From: JAENWD01 sp963796915 | Lineage (GTDB): Bacteria > Acidobacteriota > Vicinamibacteria > Vicinamibacterales > JAENWD01 | Direction of reading: 5' to 3' | Assembly (NCBI GenBank): GCA_963796915.1 | Contig: CAWCNI010000002.1 | Coordinates: forward strand, 248,001 to 312,000 | Length of the DNA stretch: 64,000 bases | Shown: piece after piece, positions 1 through 10,227 of the stretch | Layout of the letters: each line of letters begins with the position of its first letter | Position numbering within the stretch: the stretch's first letter is position 1 | Program-made: the position numbers and the translations under genes | The notes under the pieces: model-generated | What the model was told of the DNA's origin: nothing | The model's database searches: none | The model's input: the letters and a program-made list of their open reading frames with translations, nothing else

Positions 1-4
1 CTCC

Positions 5-856
5 CTATGCCCGCACGGCCTCAAGTATCGCGTTGAGCGTGGATTGCGACCGGCTGAGAGGCAGGTTGCTCACGTAGAAGTGTCGCGCGCCGACGTCCAT
101 CATGGCGCGGATGGTCCGCGCCGCCACGTCGACCGGCGTCGCGCCGGCTTCGAATTCCCGCGTCAGCGCGCCGGCGGGCACCGGAAGGAACTGGCTCAAC
201 GTGCTCAGCGTGCGCGCCGAGGCGCTTCGATAGTAGAAGACGCCAAACATGCCCGGCAGCTCGAGCCCCCTCTCGCGCGCGATCTCGATGAACTGCGCCA
301 CCGGGGCCACCGTGTGGTGCGACACAATCTGCGTGAGGTAGAACTCGCCGCTGAACTCTGGTGCCTGGAGGAATTCGACCTGCCTGGCTGCGTCGCTGTT
401 CGGGTTGGCCCAGCCGCCCAGCGTCAGCCGGCGCTCGCGATCCCGGATGGCCTGCCGCAGCTGCCAGGCGTGATCGAAGCAGCGCGGCGGCCCGACGTGC
501 TTGTCGCCGCCCAGCACCACGAGCGACTGGAAGTCCTGCTGCCACGCCCGCACGGCGTACGACAGGCAGTACTCGCGCGAGTGCTTCGACGTGAGGAACG
601 GCACGACACGGGACCGAGGCACATCGCCGCCCAGGTTCGCGACGAGATGCCGCAGGTTGTCTTCTTCCTGCAGACCCACGGCGGAGTCCGTCAGGAACAC
701 GTAGACGCCCTGCCTGGTCAGGCTCCGCACCGCGTGATACGTGTCGATCCACGCGTCCATGCCTTCCGAGGTCGCGAGCTCGGCGCGCGGCGGGCGCAGC
801 TCCGCCGCGATCACCGGCGAGGAACCTCGCAGGGCTTCCGTCAGCGACGTCGTCAT
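5..856 (-). CDS. Methylenetetrahydrofolate reductase-like protein
   Basis: A 283-residue protein resembling the MTHFR fold, a TIM barrel that reduces 5,10-methylene-tetrahydrofolate with a flavin. Visible matches are the early Glu (AAELRPPR, about residue 19), VVLGGDKHVGPP (about 115), GGWANPNSD (about 148), GEFYLTQ (about 170) and GVFYYRSA (about 206). It is divergent from MetF: the usual FEFFPP motif is not present, so substrate identity is open. ATG start. It lies 22 bp downstream of the DPP IV gene on the same strand, so the two may be co-transcribed. Family is likely, enzyme function less so. Confidence 0.6.
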   Translation of the reverse strand: MTTSLTEALRGSSPVIAAELRPPRAELATSEGMDAWIDTYHAVRSLTRQGVYVFLTDSAVGLQEEDNLRHLVANLGGDVPRSRVVPFLTSKHSREYCLSYAVRAWQQDFQSLVVLGGDKHVGPPRCFDHAWQLRQAIRDRERRLTLGGWANPNSDAARQVEFLQAPEFSGEFYLTQIVSHHTVAPVAQFIEIARERGLELPGMFGVFYYRSASARTLSTLSQFLPVPAGALTREFEAGATPVDVAARTIRAMMDVGARHFYVSNLPLSRSQSTLNAILEAVRA

Positions 857-878
857 CGAACGGCTTCTGGCATCGACG

Positions 879-3131
879 CTATTTCGTGCCCGACGCCGTT
901 GACTCTGGCTTCAGCGTTCGCAGCGTGAACTCCAGCATCCGCTCGCGCATGTGTTTCACGAGCAGCGGATCCGCCACCCCGTGCCGCGACTTCGGGTAGA
1001 GCATCAGCTCGAAGGGCTTGTCGGCCTTTTCCAGCTCGTAGATGAACTGCAGCGTGTTGGCCATGTGCACGTTGTCGTCCATCGTGCCGTGGATCAGGAA
1101 CAGCTGGCCGTGGAGATTGGCAGCCGCGTTCTTCGGCGCCGTCCGCTCGTAGCCGTCCGGATTGTTCTGCGGCAGCAGCATGTAACGCTCGGTGTAGACC
1201 GAGTCGTAGTTCCGCCAGTCGGTGACGGTGCCGCCGGAGATGCCCATCGACCAGCTCGTGCTGTGCGTGAGCGCGTAGCTGGTCATGAACCCGCCGTAGC
1301 TCCAGCCATTCAGTCCAATGCGCGCGCTGTCGATCCACGGCTTCGACTTCAGGTAGCCGAGGCACTCTTCCAGATCGGCAAGCTCGGTCTCGCCCAGCCG
1401 CTTGTACGCGACCCACGCAGACTCGGCGCCCTTGCCGCTGGCCGATCGGTTGTCGCACACCCAGACGACGATGCCGTGCTGTGCGAGGAGCTGGTAGTAC
1501 AGATAGTTGACGCCTCCCCAGCCGTTGCGCACCTGCGGAGCATGTGGTCCGGAGTAGGTGCTTTCGAACACGGGGTACTTGCGCGACGGATCGAAGTCCG
1601 GCGGCTTGATCAGCATCGCCTCGAGCGCGAAGCCGTCCTTCGTCGTCACCTGCAGGAACTCCGGCTGCGACAGCTTGTAGTCCTTCAGCGCCGGTACCAC
1701 GCCCGCATCGATGACGCGGACGTCGGCGCCGTCGGACTTGTGCAGTGTCGTCCGTGTCGGCGTGGCGACGTCGCTCCACGTGCCGAGGTAGAGCGCGAAC
1801 GACGGGTTGAAGCTCGCGGTGTTGGTGCCGGCAGTCTGCGATAGCCGCGCGAAGCCGGACCCGTCAACCTTCACGCGGTAGACGTCGGAGCCGATGCTGC
1901 TGCGCTCGGTGCCGGCGAAGTAGACGAACCCGGTCGCGTCGTCCACGCCGTACACGGTGCGGACCTCCCATTTCCCGTCGGTGACCTGCTTGATCAGGCT
2001 GCCGTCGCCCTTGAAGTGGAACAGATGCTGAAAACCCGTCCGCTCGCTGAGCCACAGGAAGGTGCCGTCCTTGAGCCACGTCGGCGAGCCGGTGTTGTTG
2101 ACCCAGGCCTTGGTGGTCTCGCGGAACAGCGTCGTCGTGGCTCCCGTCGCCACAGGGGCAAGGTTCAAGTCGAGCCATGTCTGTTCGCGATTCTGGACCT
2201 GGTATGCGACCTGCCGGCTGTCCGGCATCCAGCTGACGTCCACGATCAGATGATCGGCGCCCGCGTACTTCCCCGTGTCCACCCACTTCACCGGTGAGCC
2301 GCCCGGGTCCACGACGCCCAGTTTTACGAGCGGGTTCGGATCGCCGGCACGTGGGTACTGCGTGTCCTCGAGGACCTGGCCGCCAGGCACGTGATCGACG
2401 ACGGGGAAGATCGGCACGGGACGATCGTCGAGCTGCAGGAAGGCGAGGTGTGCCGAGTCCGGGCTCCACCAGAACGCGCGCTCGGTGCCGCGGCCGAAGA
2501 TCTCCTCTTCGTACACCCAATCGAGCTTGCCGTTGACGATCTTGGCGGCGCCGTCCGTCGTCAATGCGCGCTCGTGCCCTTCGAGGTCGGTGACACACAA
2601 GTTGCTGTCGCGCACGAAGGCGACGAGCCGGCCGTCGGGGCTGAAATCCAGCTGGCTCTTGCTGCCTGGCGACGTGGTGAGGCGCGTCGCGGTGTCACCG
2701 CCGACGTGCCAGTAATACAGATCGTCGCCGCTGGTCAGCACGACGCCCGAGTAGTCCTTGTTGAACGTGCCGCGGCTGCGCGACAGCTTCTGCGCGTCGG
2801 CTGCGGAGATGCCCTGGAGCTTCCCCAGCGCTGCCGCCAGCGTCGCCGGATCGTAGAGGGGAGTCTCAGCGCCGGTCTCGGCGTTCACACGCGTGGGGAC
2901 GCCCATCGGCCTGCCGGCAGCGCCGCGGCCACCGCCGGCGCGGACGTATTCCTTGTCGTTCAGCCACACGATGCCGCCGCCGAAGCCGGGCGGGCCGAAG
3001 TTCACGCGCTTGACCGGATCGAAGAGGTCGTCGATCGTGAGCAGCTTCTGCTGCGCGCGTGCGGGCAGGGCGGTGAGCGAAACAAGGGCAACAATGGCGC
3101 TCAGGCGCCGCAGGATGCCGGAGCCGGTCAT
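879..3131 (-). CDS. Secreted dipeptidyl peptidase IV (S9 family)
   Basis: A 750-residue serine peptidase that removes X-Pro or X-Ala dipeptides from peptide N termini, probably in the periplasm or outside the cell. An N-terminal signal peptide (about residues 1-26, ending ARAQQ) is followed by a beta-propeller (about 40-490) and an alpha/beta-hydrolase domain (about 520-750). The triad is visible: Ser611 in NGWSYGG, Asp685 in MDDNVH, His717 in RHGVADP. The reading frame stays open nine codons further upstream, but the ATG at 3131 has a GGAGGA Shine-Dalgarno 5 bp before it and starts the signal peptide, so I chose it. Confidence 0.93.
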   Translation of the reverse strand: MTGSGILRRLSAIVALVSLTALPARAQQKLLTIDDLFDPVKRVNFGPPGFGGGIVWLNDKEYVRAGGGRGAAGRPMGVPTRVNAETGAETPLYDPATLAAALGKLQGISAADAQKLSRSRGTFNKDYSGVVLTSGDDLYYWHVGGDTATRLTTSPGSKSQLDFSPDGRLVAFVRDSNLCVTDLEGHERALTTDGAAKIVNGKLDWVYEEEIFGRGTERAFWWSPDSAHLAFLQLDDRPVPIFPVVDHVPGGQVLEDTQYPRAGDPNPLVKLGVVDPGGSPVKWVDTGKYAGADHLIVDVSWMPDSRQVAYQVQNREQTWLDLNLAPVATGATTTLFRETTKAWVNNTGSPTWLKDGTFLWLSERTGFQHLFHFKGDGSLIKQVTDGKWEVRTVYGVDDATGFVYFAGTERSSIGSDVYRVKVDGSGFARLSQTAGTNTASFNPSFALYLGTWSDVATPTRTTLHKSDGADVRVIDAGVVPALKDYKLSQPEFLQVTTKDGFALEAMLIKPPDFDPSRKYPVFESTYSGPHAPQVRNGWGGVNYLYYQLLAQHGIVVWVCDNRSASGKGAESAWVAYKRLGETELADLEECLGYLKSKPWIDSARIGLNGWSYGGFMTSYALTHSTSWSMGISGGTVTDWRNYDSVYTERYMLLPQNNPDGYERTAPKNAAANLHGQLFLIHGTMDDNVHMANTLQFIYELEKADKPFELMLYPKSRHGVADPLLVKHMRERMLEFTLRTLKPESTASGTK

Positions 3132-3217
3132 GACACTCCTCCAGAGGATGGCGAGCAATCTAGTAAGCCAATCAGCTTATCAGGGAACCGGGGGCAGATG
3201 CCCGCCAGGCGCCCCGA

Positions 3218-3223
3218 TATAAT
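3218..3223 (+). promoter_or_regulatory. -10 element for dinB-like gene
   Basis: A perfect TATAAT 27 bp before the DinB ATG, inside the divergent gap with the DPP IV gene. No convincing -35 hexamer sits 16-18 bp upstream. A Shine-Dalgarno (AGGAGA) lies between it and the start codon, so this transcript has a normal leader, unlike others in the window. Confidence 0.5.
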
Positions 3224-3250
3224 TGCGGTTTCGGATCAGGAGAGTCCCTC

Positions 3251-3799
3251 ATGTTGTGTTACAACGCCGAGCAGTTCGCCGCCAGTTTCAGGACCGTCCG
3301 CAAGAACACCATCCAGGTGGCGCAGGACATCCCCGAAGATCAGTACGGACACGTGCCGTTCGACGGCGGACGCAGTGTCGGCCAGATGCTCACGCATGTC
3401 GCGTTGTCGCCCACGCTGGTCTGGATCGGGATGCACGGCGACAGGTCGACGGACGTGACGAAATTCGACTTTGCCTCGCTCGCGCAGCGCGCGCGTGCCG
3501 AGGAGGCGATGCCGCGGACCAAGGCGGAGATCATCGATTTGCTCACGTCGGAGGGCGAGCGGTTTGCCGAGTTCCTGTCCGGGATGTCCGACGCGGATCT
3601 GTCGGCGCCGGTGATGGGCAACAGCGTCGCCGGGCCAGCGCCGCGCAGCCGGTTCGAGATGCTGCTGAGCGCCAAGGAGCACGAGATGCACCACAGGGCG
3701 CAGTTGATGCTCATCGAGCGGCAGCTCGGCATCGTCCCGCACCTGACGCGGCAGATGATGGCGCGGATGGAGCAGATGAGGGCCAGAACCGGCGCTTAG
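3251..3799 (+). CDS. DinB family metal-dependent protein
   Basis: A 182-residue four-helix-bundle protein of the DinB/YfiT superfamily, often thiol-dependent hydrolases or transferases. The metal triad is visible: His49 (MLTHVA) and His144 and His148 in the EHEMHHRAQ motif. Substrate unknown. AGGAGA lies about 8 bp before the ATG. The next gene starts 1 bp after its stop, so the two are probably translated together. Confidence 0.85.
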   Translation: MLCYNAEQFAASFRTVRKNTIQVAQDIPEDQYGHVPFDGGRSVGQMLTHVALSPTLVWIGMHGDRSTDVTKFDFASLAQRARAEEAMPRTKAEIIDLLTSEGERFAEFLSGMSDADLSAPVMGNSVAGPAPRSRFEMLLSAKEHEMHHRAQLMLIERQLGIVPHLTRQMMARMEQMRARTGA

Positions 3800-3800
3800 G

Positions 3801-4406
3801 GTGGCTGCGACGCTGTTTCTCCTCTCGCCGGCCTACTGTGGCGGCAGGCGCGCGACCATGCTGGTGCGCGACGGCGCCGCGCATCCAACGGCCTTGCGGC
3901 TGGCCGCCGGGACGCTGACGCTCGGCGAAGCGTTCGCGTTCATGAGCGGGCTGTATTTCCGCGGCAAGCTTGCGTATGCGACGGCGTTTGGACGGGGCGC
4001 GGACGCGCCCGGTCTCGTCATCACACCCACACGCGGCCTGCAGCGTCCGGATGTCATCCTGACCCGCGATCTCATCGAAGAGTTCGCGGGTCTCGACGTC
4101 GCCGACAACGAGCCGCGTTATCGCGATCCCCTCCTCGCCGATGCGCGTGCGCTGGCGGCGCGGCTGCCCGAGCGGACGCGGGTCGTGCTCCTCGGCAGCG
4201 TCGCGACATCGAAGTATCTCGAGGTGCTCTCGGAAGCCTTCGCCGACCGCCTGTACTTTCCGAGCGACTTCGTCGGCCGTGGCGACATGAGCCGCGGCGC
4301 GCTGATGCTCCGCGCGGCGCAGCAGGGCGTCGAGCTCGACTATGCTGCGCTCGAGCCAAGCGTGGTCCGTCGTGGTCCGCGACCGCCGCGCCTCACGCGA
4401 CCGTGA
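3801..4406 (+). CDS. Conserved hypothetical protein (201 aa)
   Basis: I cannot assign a function. It starts with GTG 1 bp after the DinB stop. The N-terminal stretch FLLSPAYCGGRRA resembles a nucleotide- or sugar-binding P-loop-like turn, and the C-terminal half contains VVLLGSVATSKYLEVL followed by LYFPSDFVGRGDMSRGALML, which looks like a Rossmann-type beta-alpha unit with an FVGRGDMSRG loop. No signal peptide or membrane segment, so cytosolic. It sits in a short forward run with dinB and a secreted hydrolase. Confidence 0.6.
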   Translation: MAATLFLLSPAYCGGRRATMLVRDGAAHPTALRLAAGTLTLGEAFAFMSGLYFRGKLAYATAFGRGADAPGLVITPTRGLQRPDVILTRDLIEEFAGLDVADNEPRYRDPLLADARALAARLPERTRVVLLGSVATSKYLEVLSEAFADRLYFPSDFVGRGDMSRGALMLRAAQQGVELDYAALEPSVVRRGPRPPRLTRP

Positions 4407-4440
4407 GCGCTGTCGTCAATCGTCCAGGAGGAGTTGATCC

Positions 4441-5304
4441 ATGCGCCGTCTGATGTTCGGAGTGCTCGTGATGGCCGGGGCGTTGTCAGTCAGCCTGGCG
4501 GCGCAGGACGGCGTCCGGATTTCGCTCTGGCCAAATGGCGCGCCCGGGTCCGAAGCAAGGCGCGCGGAGCCCGAGCAGGCGCAGGACTACTGGGTCAAGA
4601 ACATCCACGATCCCTCTATTGCCGTTTTCCTGCCGCCGGCGGACAAGGCCAATGGCACGGCCGTCGTCATCGCCCCGGGCGGCGGACATCGCCTGCTGGT
4701 CTACAAGGCGGAAGGCGTGGAGCCGGCGCAATACCTGGCGAGCCTCGGTGTCACGGCGTTCGCGTTGAAATATCGCCTTGCGCGCGAAGAAGGCTCGACA
4801 TACTCGATCGAGCGGGACGCGCGGGCCGACGCGTATCGTGCGCTGCGGCTCGTGCGCAGCCGCGCGAAGGAGTGGCACCTCGATCCGGCGCGCATCGGCA
4901 TGATGGGCTTTTCCGCCGGAGGCGAAGTGGTCAGCCTCGTCGCGTTCGGATCGGGTGACGGCGATCCGGCTGCGGCCGATCCAATCGATCGCGTGAACGG
5001 CCGTCCCGACTTCACGATCTCGATTTATCCAGGGCCGCTCGGCGTGCCCGACGCGATACCGAAAAGCGCGCCGCCGGCGTTTCTCGCCGCGGCATCCGAC
5101 GATCCCTGCTGCGCAGTGCCCACCATCGCGCTACTGCAGAAGTATCGCGACGCCGGCGTGCCGGTCGAGGCGCACATCCCCGCGAGCGGCGGCCATGGCT
5201 TCAACATGGGCCAGCGGTCGAAGCTGAAGTCGGTCAACACCTGGCCCGCGCGCCTGGCCGACTGGCTCAGTGACAGAGGGCTGCTGACAGCGGCCAGCAA
5301 GTAG
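4441..5304 (+). CDS. Secreted alpha/beta hydrolase (esterase-like)
   Basis: A 287-residue alpha/beta-hydrolase of the acetyl-esterase/BD-FAE type. A signal peptide ending near residue 22 (SLAAQ) sends it across the inner membrane. The oxyanion region VIAPGGGH is near residue 76; the nucleophile is Ser158 in GFSAGG; Asp220 (AASDDP) and His252 (GGHGF) complete a credible triad. It probably deacetylates plant or microbial polysaccharide fragments, by family analogy. A strong AGGAGG lies about 8 bp before the ATG. Last gene of the dinB run. Confidence 0.82.
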   Translation: MRRLMFGVLVMAGALSVSLAAQDGVRISLWPNGAPGSEARRAEPEQAQDYWVKNIHDPSIAVFLPPADKANGTAVVIAPGGGHRLLVYKAEGVEPAQYLASLGVTAFALKYRLAREEGSTYSIERDARADAYRALRLVRSRAKEWHLDPARIGMMGFSAGGEVVSLVAFGSGDGDPAAADPIDRVNGRPDFTISIYPGPLGVPDAIPKSAPPAFLAAASDDPCCAVPTIALLQKYRDAGVPVEAHIPASGGHGFNMGQRSKLKSVNTWPARLADWLSDRGLLTAASK

Positions 5305-5333
5305 ATCTTCAAACGGCCGCTGCTGGCCGATTT
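5291..5333 (+). terminator. Possible terminator hairpin
   Basis: A 9-bp perfect stem (CGGCCAGCA at 5291-5299, TGCTGGCCG at 5321-5329) spans the stop codon of the hydrolase gene. A competing short hairpin (CGGCC / GGCCG) sits inside it at 5314-5329. Only three T follow, so intrinsic termination would be weak. Confidence 0.4.
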
Positions 5334-5389
5334 GACCGCGTCCGCCAAGGCTGCGGCGCGTCCCTGCCCGGCCCCATAAAATGCGACAG

Positions 5390-5419
5390 TTGACAATGCG
5401 ACAGTAACTGTCGCATAGT
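5390..5419 (+). promoter_or_regulatory. MerR-type promoter with dyad operator
   Basis: A consensus -35 (TTGACA, 5390-5395) and a -10-like CATAGT (5414-5419) are separated by 18 bp. The spacer holds a perfect 10-bp inverted repeat: ATGCGACAGT at 5396-5405, one centre base, ACTGTCGCAT at 5407-5416. A third copy of the half-site lies at 5381-5390. A dyad between -35 and -10 is the classic place for a MerR operator. The -10 ends 6 bp before the merR ATG, so the transcript is probably leaderless. Confidence 0.75.
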
Positions 5420-5425
5420 GTCGCC

Positions 5426-5854
5426 ATGCCCGAGCCGCGGTTCGCAGTTGGCGAACTGGCCGACCTGGGCGGCGTCTCGCGCCGCACGGTTCGTTATTAC
5501 GTCCAGGAAGGTCTGCTGCCAGCCCCGTTCGGCATTGGCCGCGGCGACCACTACGGCCCGGCACATCTCGAGCGGATCCGGCAGGTCAAGGCGTTTCAGG
5601 AACAGGGCCTGTCGCTCGACGAGATTCGCGTCCGGCTCGCCGCGCCTGGCGGCGATCGCCTTGCCGCGGCGGCCATGCGCGCCGACGCGCCGCCGTCCCC
5701 GCCGGCGGCCACTGTCTGGCGGCGTGTCCGCCTGACGCCCGGCGTCGAGCTCCACGTCTCCGGTGACGTGCGCCAGCCCGGACCTGATGCCCTTCGCGCG
5801 TTGTCGGAATGGTGCCGCCAGCACCTCGGTGTCGTCGGAACAGCAGAGGAGTGA
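5426..5854 (+). CDS. MerR family transcriptional regulator
   Basis: A 142-residue regulator. The winged helix-turn-helix is at residues 5-75 (VGELADLGGVSRRTVRYYV, then the wing GLLPAPFG). The C-terminal part is short and has no Cys pair, so it is not an obvious metal sensor; the effector is unknown. Its own promoter carries a perfect dyad in the spacer (see 5390-5419), which implies autoregulation. The VIT/VWA gene starts 7 bp after its stop, so that gene is the likely co-regulated target. Confidence 0.88.
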   Translation: MPEPRFAVGELADLGGVSRRTVRYYVQEGLLPAPFGIGRGDHYGPAHLERIRQVKAFQEQGLSLDEIRVRLAAPGGDRLAAAAMRADAPPSPPAATVWRRVRLTPGVELHVSGDVRQPGPDALRALSEWCRQHLGVVGTAEE

Positions 5855-5861
5855 AATCGAA

Positions 5862-8252
5862 ATGCCCCAGCCTCAGGTCGCGTCACACACCGGCCTCATC
5901 ACGCCGGACTCCGCTCCGGTGCCCCTCATCGGCGTCGCCGTATCCGCCGACATCGAGGGCCTTGCCGCCCGCGTCACGGTGACGCAGCGCTACGTCAATC
6001 ACGAGACGTCCGCCATCGAAGCCGTCTACCTGTTTCCGCTCGATGAGGGCGCCGCGGTCTGCGGCTTCGAAGCCCTGATCAACGGCGCGCACGTCGTCGG
6101 TCAGGTCATGCCTCGCGACAAGGCGTTCGAGACCTATGACGACGCCCTGCGGGCGGGGCACGGCGCCTACCTGCTGGACGAGGAACGCGCCGACGTGTTC
6201 CAGGCGAGCGTCGGCAATCTGCCGCCAGGCGCCGAAGCCGTTCTCCGCATCACGTATGTGACGGAGTTGGCCGTCTCGGACGGCACGCTTCGATTCGCTC
6301 TCCCGACGACGATCTCGCCACGCTATGCGCCAGCGACCGATCGCGTTGGCATCGGTCAGTCGACGGCCGACACGCTCAACCCGCCGCGCGACTGGCAGGT
6401 CCCATACGGCCTCGACCTGTCGATCCGCGTGACGATGCCGGGAGCGATAACGGGGGTGGAGTCGCCGTCGCATCCGGTGTCGGTCGCGTTCGACGGCGGC
6501 AGCACCGTGGTGAGGCTGTCGCAGCCGCAGGCGCCGCTGGACCGCGACTTCGTCCTGTCGATCAGCGGCGGCGGCCTTGACGTCCCGCGTGCCTGGTCCG
6601 AGCGGACCAGTGGCGACGAGCAGGCAATCGCCATCGGCTTCGTCCCGACGCTGCCGGCCATCGCCTCGCCGGCGGAGATCGTGTTCGTGGTCGACAGATC
6701 GGGCTCGATGGGCGGCACGTCCATCGGCGAAGTCCGCGACGCGCTGCAACTCTGCCTCCGCTCGATGATTGCCGGCTGCCGATTCAACATCGTCGGCTTC
6801 GGCACCAGTGTCGAGTCGCTGTTCCCTGAAAGCCAGCCGTACAACGAGACCTCGCTCGCGGCGGCCAGCCGGCACGTCAGCGCGCTCGAGGCAAATCTTG
6901 GCGGCACTGAAATATTGGCGCCGCTGCAGCAGGTGCTGAGCGCCGCGCGCGGCGAACTTCGCCGGCAGGTGATTGTGCTCACCGACGGGCAGGTCACCAA
7001 CACCGACGACGTTCTTGCGCTGGTGAAAGCCAACGCCGCGACCGCGCGCGTCTTTGCCCTGGGCATCGGCCACGGCGCCAGCCGCCACCTCGTCAACGGC
7101 ATCGCTCGCGCCGGCGGCGGCACTGCGGAGTTCATCACGCCCGGCGAGCGCATCGAGCCGAAGGTGGTGGCGCTGTGCAGCCGCCTGCTCTCGCCGTCCT
7201 ACACGGACGTACGCATCGACTGGGGCGGCCTCAACGTCGTGACCCCGCCCGACGGCCCGGGCCCGATGTTTGCCGGAACGCGAATGATCGCCTATGCGTT
7301 CGCGCGGGAGCCGAAGCCCGCCACAATCCGCCTCAGCGCCACTGGCCCGAGCGGCCCGGTGACCTTCGACGTCGCGTTCGACCCGGCCGCGGCGACGGAT
7401 GGCGCGACGGTGTCGACACTGGCGGCGCGTGCCAGGATCCGTGCACTCGAGGAGAGCCCGGACTGGCTGGCGTCGCGCGGATCGCAGCAGCGGCGTCCCC
7501 GGACCGACAGCACGGCGCGCGAGATCGTCGATTTGGCCGTCAGGTACGGACTCGCGTCACGGGAGACGTCGTTTGTCGCCGTGGAGCAGCGCACGACCGG
7601 GGCGTCAAGCGAGCCGCTGACACTCCGCCGTGTGCCTATCGCGGTGACCCACGGGTGGGGCCAGCCTGCCCGCGCTGCCGGCGTGATGAGGATGGTGGGC
7701 GGCCCGCTCCCGCCGCCGCAGGCCATGCCGGCCTCTCTGCAGGACACAGGCGCGATCGGCGCTGACGTGGCGTCTCTCGAGCAGGCCATGCCGATGGCGC
7801 GCCGGGTCGATGCCCGGGTAGACACGTCCGCTCTCGGATCCGCCCTGCGCTGGGCCAGGTCGCGCATACCAGGCACTGCGAGCCCCAGGCCGCCGGTCGA
7901 CGACGCGGCGAAGCGTCTCCGGCGCGCGATGATCGCGCTTGTCGAGTTGCAGCACGCTGACGGCTCGTGGGACCTCGACGACAGGCTGGCCCGCGCGATC
8001 GGGGCCCGCGATGTCCGCGCGCTCGAGTCAGGGATGGGCGCTCAACGGGGGGATCCGAATGCGCGCCGCGCCTGGGCGACGGCGCTGGCAATCGGCTGGC
8101 TCAGAGCACGAGCGGTGGACGTCAGCGACGAATGGCGGTTGATTGCCGACAAGGGCATCGGCTGGCTGACCGCCGTCGCGCCACCACTCGCGGGAGCGGG
8201 CGATTGGATGGAGCACGCGACGCGCTGGCACGAGGCCACACCGGTCCCGTGA
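5862..8252 (+). CDS. VIT and VWA domain protein
   Basis: A 796-residue protein with an inter-alpha-trypsin-inhibitor VIT domain (about residues 10-140; YVNHETSAIEAVYLFPL), a von Willebrand A domain (about 270-430) with the MIDAS motif DRSGSM near 276, and a long C-terminal region of unknown fold. No signal peptide and no C-terminal LPxTG motif are visible, so it is unlike the proteobacterial VIT/VWA sortase targets. The reading frame is open upstream, but the ATG at 5862 has GAGGAG 9 bp before it and gives the conserved VIT start. Probably a protein-interaction scaffold under MerR control. Confidence 0.88.
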   Translation: MPQPQVASHTGLITPDSAPVPLIGVAVSADIEGLAARVTVTQRYVNHETSAIEAVYLFPLDEGAAVCGFEALINGAHVVGQVMPRDKAFETYDDALRAGHGAYLLDEERADVFQASVGNLPPGAEAVLRITYVTELAVSDGTLRFALPTTISPRYAPATDRVGIGQSTADTLNPPRDWQVPYGLDLSIRVTMPGAITGVESPSHPVSVAFDGGSTVVRLSQPQAPLDRDFVLSISGGGLDVPRAWSERTSGDEQAIAIGFVPTLPAIASPAEIVFVVDRSGSMGGTSIGEVRDALQLCLRSMIAGCRFNIVGFGTSVESLFPESQPYNETSLAAASRHVSALEANLGGTEILAPLQQVLSAARGELRRQVIVLTDGQVTNTDDVLALVKANAATARVFALGIGHGASRHLVNGIARAGGGTAEFITPGERIEPKVVALCSRLLSPSYTDVRIDWGGLNVVTPPDGPGPMFAGTRMIAYAFAREPKPATIRLSATGPSGPVTFDVAFDPAAATDGATVSTLAARARIRALEESPDWLASRGSQQRRPRTDSTAREIVDLAVRYGLASRETSFVAVEQRTTGASSEPLTLRRVPIAVTHGWGQPARAAGVMRMVGGPLPPPQAMPASLQDTGAIGADVASLEQAMPMARRVDARVDTSALGSALRWARSRIPGTASPRPPVDDAAKRLRRAMIALVELQHADGSWDLDDRLARAIGARDVRALESGMGAQRGDPNARRAWATALAIGWLRARAVDVSDEWRLIADKGIGWLTAVAPPLAGAGDWMEHATRWHEATPVP

Positions 8253-8274
8253 CGCGCGCGTCGCGTTCAGGCTG

Positions 8275-8637
8275 CTACCACTCGCAGCCGTAGACCTGCA
8301 TCGACGTCTTGGCGGCTGTCAGCGCCTGCGTGCACATCGTCGCCAGGCTCTGACGGCCTTCGGGGGTCGACGCCGCGGCCTTCCACGCGGCCTTCGACTG
8401 GTCGAGGGCCTGCGCCATGGCCGCACGCGACGCCTCGGGCGCCTTCGCGCTGACGCACGCGCTGTACTTCGCGATGTAGTCGTCGCACTCCTTCACGCCG
8501 AACTCCGGCGTCCCGGAGGTGCTTGCCGCAGCGGACGTCGCCGCTGCGGCGGGGGCGGCGGTCTTGCTCGTGCCGCCGCCGCACGCCGCCGCGCAAAGAA
8601 TCATCAGACAGGGCAGGGCCAGGAATCGAGAGGACAT
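8275..8637 (-). CDS. Small cysteine-paired lipoprotein
   Basis: A 120-residue predicted lipoprotein. The N terminus MSSRFLALPCLMILCAAACG ends in a lipobox with Cys19, so it should be lipid-anchored in the envelope. A low-complexity Ala/Thr/Ser linker follows, then a compact helical domain with three or four Cys (ECDDYIAKYSACV, MCTQAL, YGCEW) that could form two disulfides. I recognise the pattern CDxYIxxYxxC from unassigned lipoproteins of myxobacteria and acidobacteria; function unknown. The start at 8637 has AAAGGAG 9 bp upstream. It ends 22 bp from the convergent VIT/VWA gene. Confidence 0.75.
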   Translation of the reverse strand: MSSRFLALPCLMILCAAACGGGTSKTAAPAAAATSAAASTSGTPEFGVKECDDYIAKYSACVSAKAPEASRAAMAQALDQSKAAWKAAASTPEGRQSLATMCTQALTAAKTSMQVYGCEW

Positions 8638-8658
8638 CGTCGTTCCACTCCTTTGGCA

Positions 8659-8678
8659 GGCCGATTTGACGATCGGCC
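8659..8678 (-). promoter_or_regulatory. Hairpin/dyad upstream of lipoprotein gene
   Basis: A perfect 7-bp inverted repeat (GGCCGAT at 8659-8665, ATCGGCC at 8672-8678) lies 22 bp before the lipoprotein start, with a second small stem (GGGCC / GGCCC) near 8692-8705. It may be an operator or a 5' UTR hairpin. Confidence 0.35.
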
Positions 8679-8810
8679 CTACAGGTTCCATGGGCCATCA
8701 GGCCCGGAACGCGCGGCATGGTAGCACGCGGCTCCTGTCACCCCGGACTGTCGGTTGGGCACTCGAACCGACGTCTCGCGTCGACCGGCGGGACCTCCGC
8801 CGCGGCACAC

Positions 8811-8816
8811 TATAGT
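8811..8816 (+). promoter_or_regulatory. -10 element 6 bp before a start codon
   Basis: TATAGT ends 6 bp before the ATG of the beta-CASP gene at 8823. Transcription would start at or next to the ATG, and there is no room for a Shine-Dalgarno, so the message is probably leaderless. Confidence 0.5.
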
Positions 8817-8822
8817 TAGTGG

Positions 8823-10202
<1,380 letters not shown>

Positions 10203-10227
10203 ATCGAGAGAGCAGGAACAGACCCCG

